A DNA stretch of 64,000 nucleotides from Pirellulaceae bacterium (GTDB lineage: Bacteria; Planctomycetota; Planctomycetia; Pirellulales; Pirellulaceae), in assembly GCA_019636375.1 (NCBI GenBank), contig JAHBXS010000001.1, positions 1,364,001 to 1,428,000 on the forward strand, given 5' to 3'. The position numbers and the translations under genes are program-made. Shown in pieces: positions 61,363-64,000 of the stretch. Numbering within the stretch: the stretch's first letter is position 1; every line of letters starts with the position of its first letter. The notes beneath the pieces are model-generated. The model ran no database searches. It was not told the DNA's origin and worked only from the letters and a program-made list of their open reading frames with translations.

Positions 61363-63036
61363 TTATTTCCTAGTGTAAAGCTCGACGAAAACCGGCACAA
61401 AACCGGGATTAGATTGAATTCGGGTCTCCAAAGTGTAGCCCCGCGAGGCAAATCCATGACGCAGTTCGTTCAAAATCTCGTCATGCAGCGAGCCCAACGG
61501 TTCACAACGCATCACCAAAAAAGCCTTTTCAGCCCGCAAGATGTCGTCGTAATCTTTTGGCAAAAAACGGGGGCCCTGAAGTGTCGCCCGCGGTTTCACC
61601 TCGGCAATTGCATCCGGTGAACCTGAGGAAAAACGAGCTAACGGAAATACTAACTCTCTTGAAATCAATTCGTTCATATGACCGGTGTTGCTCGAAAGTC
61701 GAGCGTCTTCTAACACATTTCCACATAGCAGAACAATTGCCGGACCATTTTCACCGGGAGCCTTTTCGAAAATTTCCCTTGCGAATTCCCAGTCTTCGGC
61801 TCGCCATTGCCTTACGGCTCCCGTCAATGTTGCCTCGATACTCCAATTCGGCTCTTTGTTCCAAGTTGTTTTGCCATGATGCCAAACCGGCTGAGAAAGG
61901 ATCAAAAGACCAAACGCTGCAAGCCCTATCAACCCAACCCGGGCTATAAGATTTTTTAATCGGGCCAGCAACAATCCCCAACCCAAAAAAATCAACGGCA
62001 AAAACACCATCGCATATCGAACCGAGGCCACTGGAAAAATACCGCCTTGGTGGCAGACCAAGATCCCAACAACTCCACCCCAGCCGAAGGCCGTCAAAAT
62101 GAGTGCCGACACATTGGGGCCAGGAGTTTTCCTCGTTTTAAGAAACAAAAACGCGATTCCGCTTGGAACTACTAGCCACAATCCAAGCCAACCGGCCCAA
62201 ACTAACAATCCCGGCAAATCAGCAGTCACCGACCACGCTTGCCGATGTTCCATCGTCCCTCGAAGTCCGAACAACCACAATGCCGAAAGAAGACTTCCGA
62301 CAACGACCGCGGGCCAAGGACTCAGCAATAGCGTCGTGCCGCGATCTGCACTTCGACCTATCAAAAAAAGAACACTTATCGATACTTGGATGAATAACAA
62401 CACAAATCCAACCGGATGGATCGCAACCACCATCGTCGTCAACAACAAACCGCCAATCATGTATTTCCATGAGACGGACCACCCCAGTAACGTCCTTTGA
62501 ATCCCGGCAACCAACCAAACCGACTGCAGAAAGCCGACAAGCATCAACAAGGCATAAGGTCTGGCCTCGCTCGCGTAAAAGGCGATCGGGCTGACGGCCG
62601 CGAATATCCCGCTCGTCGCAAATGCGACAAGCCAATCGCCTGTCCATCTCCCGATAACAAAAGCAGTCGCCAATACGGTCAAAGATATCGAAACCAACGA
62701 GATGAACCGCAAGCCGAGCGCCGAATTACCCGCCGACTGGACAACAATCCATTCCAGCCAAAAATACATCGGCGTCTGATTCCAGCGCAGCGACCTGCCG
62801 AAGATTTCTCCAAATCGTCCCGATACGAGCCAATCGGTATGCAATTCATCTAACCACAGCGGGTCCGCCGCGGCGAGCAAACACCAGGCCCTTATCAGCA
62901 AATACGCAAATATCAGATACGCCAAACCGGCCACCAGAACGAGCCACTTTTCGGCGGGGATTCGCTCTACACCATTGGCCCTTTTCTCATTCGACAATGG
63001 CTGACTTGCGGGCGAAATTTTGGGCAAAAAGGACAT
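61363..63036 (-). CDS. Membrane glycosyltransferase, GT39/ArnT-like
   Basis: 557 residues from ATG 63036. About eleven hydrophobic helices are followed by a soluble C-terminal domain of about 170 residues. The first loop has PLWLDELHTDWLVSG, in which the Asp-Glu pair is the acidic motif of dolichyl-phosphate-mannose/ArnT-type enzymes, and RWNQTPMYFWLEW resembles the conserved loop PPLYY. Such enzymes transfer sugars from polyprenyl-phosphate carriers to envelope acceptors. The start overlaps the upstream gene by about 50 nt, a sign of coupled expression. Confidence 0.82.
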   Translation of the reverse strand: MSFLPKISPASQPLSNEKRANGVERIPAEKWLVLVAGLAYLIFAYLLIRAWCLLAAADPLWLDELHTDWLVSGRFGEIFGRSLRWNQTPMYFWLEWIVVQSAGNSALGLRFISLVSISLTVLATAFVIGRWTGDWLVAFATSGIFAAVSPIAFYASEARPYALLMLVGFLQSVWLVAGIQRTLLGWSVSWKYMIGGLLLTTMVVAIHPVGFVLLFIQVSISVLFLIGRSADRGTTLLLSPWPAVVVGSLLSALWLFGLRGTMEHRQAWSVTADLPGLLVWAGWLGLWLVVPSGIAFLFLKTRKTPGPNVSALILTAFGWGGVVGILVCHQGGIFPVASVRYAMVFLPLIFLGWGLLLARLKNLIARVGLIGLAAFGLLILSQPVWHHGKTTWNKEPNWSIEATLTGAVRQWRAEDWEFAREIFEKAPGENGPAIVLLCGNVLEDARLSSNTGHMNELISRELVFPLARFSSGSPDAIAEVKPRATLQGPRFLPKDYDDILRAEKAFLVMRCEPLGSLHDEILNELRHGFASRGYTLETRIQSNPGFVPVFVELYTRK

Positions 63037-63994
63037 TTTCGATTCCGACACCCACCAAATTTGTCTTGATGCGGTAGGTGGCCTCTTCGTCGAGTTCATC
63101 ATACTTGGTCACCACCAGAGCCGAGGTAGCCAAGGAACTGTTCCCACTCAACTCGGAAATTAGTTGTTGCGGCGTGCCGACATCGATCAATACTCTATCA
63201 AAATTTCGGTGAACCGTCGCAACGAGCGATGCCAAATGATCAAAAATAAACGGCTGCCAAATCGTCCGCAGTCTCAAAGGCTGCAAGGCCGCAAAGGCAA
63301 TTCCAGTTGCTGCATCTCGAACACAACCTTGCTCCAAAAAATTCATCTCGCGAGTTACCGTGACCCACGACCGATTTTCGTGCAACCCCAACGCCTTGGT
63401 GACCCCCACCGCGTGAATGTCGGCATCGACGACCAAAACTCGCTCTTCAGCGGCCGCATACCACCGCGCGAGTGCCATTGTGATGGTACTTGACCCACAC
63501 CCTCGGGTCTTGCTCGCGATCACGGTTTCATTGGCGGACCCGGTTGTATGCTCGCGAATCACTTCCGCCAAACGCTGTACCGTGGCGGTCCCCAATAACA
63601 ACATTTTTTCAACAATTTCTGGCCAAACTCCGATTTCAACCTGACGAATGTCAGGAACTTGTTGCGTTCCCGTTTCAATCCGATTTCTTGGAAACGCTCG
63701 TTGCAATAAACCAGTTAGCGGAACTGAGGCGTCTTCCAATTGCGATGTTACCGCTTCAGGTTGGCCAACAGAGCTTTGATTGGTCGCTTGGTCGGCAACT
63801 CGAAAATGTGGAGTGGGTATCCCAGTGAAGGTCAATGGTTCATCGAAATTTGTGACCGCTCGAAAGATTCTCTCGGTATGGTCTGTGTTTACCGCACTTG
63901 CAGGGTAAGGCTTTGGTTCGTTTTTCAAGGAAACTTGTTGGGGCTTCAGATGCAATCCAAATGGATCTTTTCCCGTCGTCTTGCTCTCTTGCAT
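62987..63994 (-). CDS. CpsD/CapB-like P-loop protein with altered Walker A motif
   Basis: 335 residues from ATG 63994; a disordered N-terminus of about 120 residues precedes a P-loop domain. The motif ASKTRGCGSSTITMALARW at about residues 160-178 aligns with the Walker A of CpsD/ParA-type proteins, but where GKS or GKT is expected it has GSS. The second acidic strand, VLVVDADIHAVGVTKALGL, matches Walker A-prime of tyrosine kinases of the BY class, and FDRVLIDVGTP is the Walker B. There is no C-terminal tyrosine cluster. It overlaps a glycosyltransferase gene, which suggests a role in envelope polysaccharide export. Promoter lies outside or at the window edge. Confidence 0.75.
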   Translation of the reverse strand: MQESKTTGKDPFGLHLKPQQVSLKNEPKPYPASAVNTDHTERIFRAVTNFDEPLTFTGIPTPHFRVADQATNQSSVGQPEAVTSQLEDASVPLTGLLQRAFPRNRIETGTQQVPDIRQVEIGVWPEIVEKMLLLGTATVQRLAEVIREHTTGSANETVIASKTRGCGSSTITMALARWYAAAEERVLVVDADIHAVGVTKALGLHENRSWVTVTREMNFLEQGCVRDAATGIAFAALQPLRLRTIWQPFIFDHLASLVATVHRNFDRVLIDVGTPQQLISELSGNSSLATSALVVTKYDELDEEATYRIKTNLVGVGIENVLFAQNFARKSAIVE

Positions 63995-64000
63995 GTTGAC

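Overview
The window looks like a chromosomal segment of a planctomycete (Pirellulales/Planctomycetales type). The support is the family mix: an ECF sigma factor of the planctomycete-expanded type beside a membrane Ser/Thr kinase with TPRs, a PEP-CTERM exported repeat protein, a TIGR03067-type secreted protein, small membrane/LRR proteins with an arginine-rich start, and RHS/YD-repeat debris. The species cannot be named from the sequence alone.

Layout. 1-9 kb: an exported protein cut by the left edge, a SAM methyltransferase, the kinase/sigma pair, the PEP-CTERM protein, and an exported alpha/beta hydrolase with EF-hands divergent from alaS. 12-18.8 kb: an accessory island with a REP/REPIN-like block, one intact and three partial copies of a RAYT (HUH tyrosine transposase) with inverted ends, a SUKH/SMI1 immunity-type gene lying between RAYT ends, orphan proteins, an RHS scrap fused to an IS110 scrap, a nucleotidyltransferase/partner pair and an array of palindromic repeats. 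18.8-31.5 kb: seven consecutive exported amidohydrolase-fold genes (nine domains), mostly with overlapping start and stop codons; only one keeps the full metal-binding set. 31.6-34.2 kb: a divergent HNH nuclease and a possible HhH-GPD glycosylase-like gene, a frameshifted DUF1648 gene and a DUF6922-like gene. 34.3-43.5 kb: core genes, namely gltX-glnS-gluQ, a membrane protein, an FAH-family hydrolase, a PAS-GGDEF diguanylate cyclase and superoxide dismutase. 43.8-47.1 kb: a lipoprotein, birA and two small proteins. 47.3-57.2 kb: an ABC exporter operon (ATPase-permease-ATPase) whose probable second permease lies 6 kb downstream, with a minus-strand RHS island in between (RHS fragments, orphan cargo genes, an RHS C-terminal core with an unknown tip, a frameshifted Rpn nuclease). 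57-64 kb: a zinc-ribbon membrane protein, ComEC, a GT39-like membrane glycosyltransferase and an exopolysaccharide-type P-loop protein with an altered Walker A motif.

The most notable feature is the amidohydrolase operon: several exported barrels have lost the HxH metal ligands but keep the flanking composite-domain motifs. Also notable are the RHS island splitting an ABC operon, with recurrent breakpoints, and the family of GGGGTCAG-ended elements shared by the RAYT and two short non-coding inverted-repeat elements.
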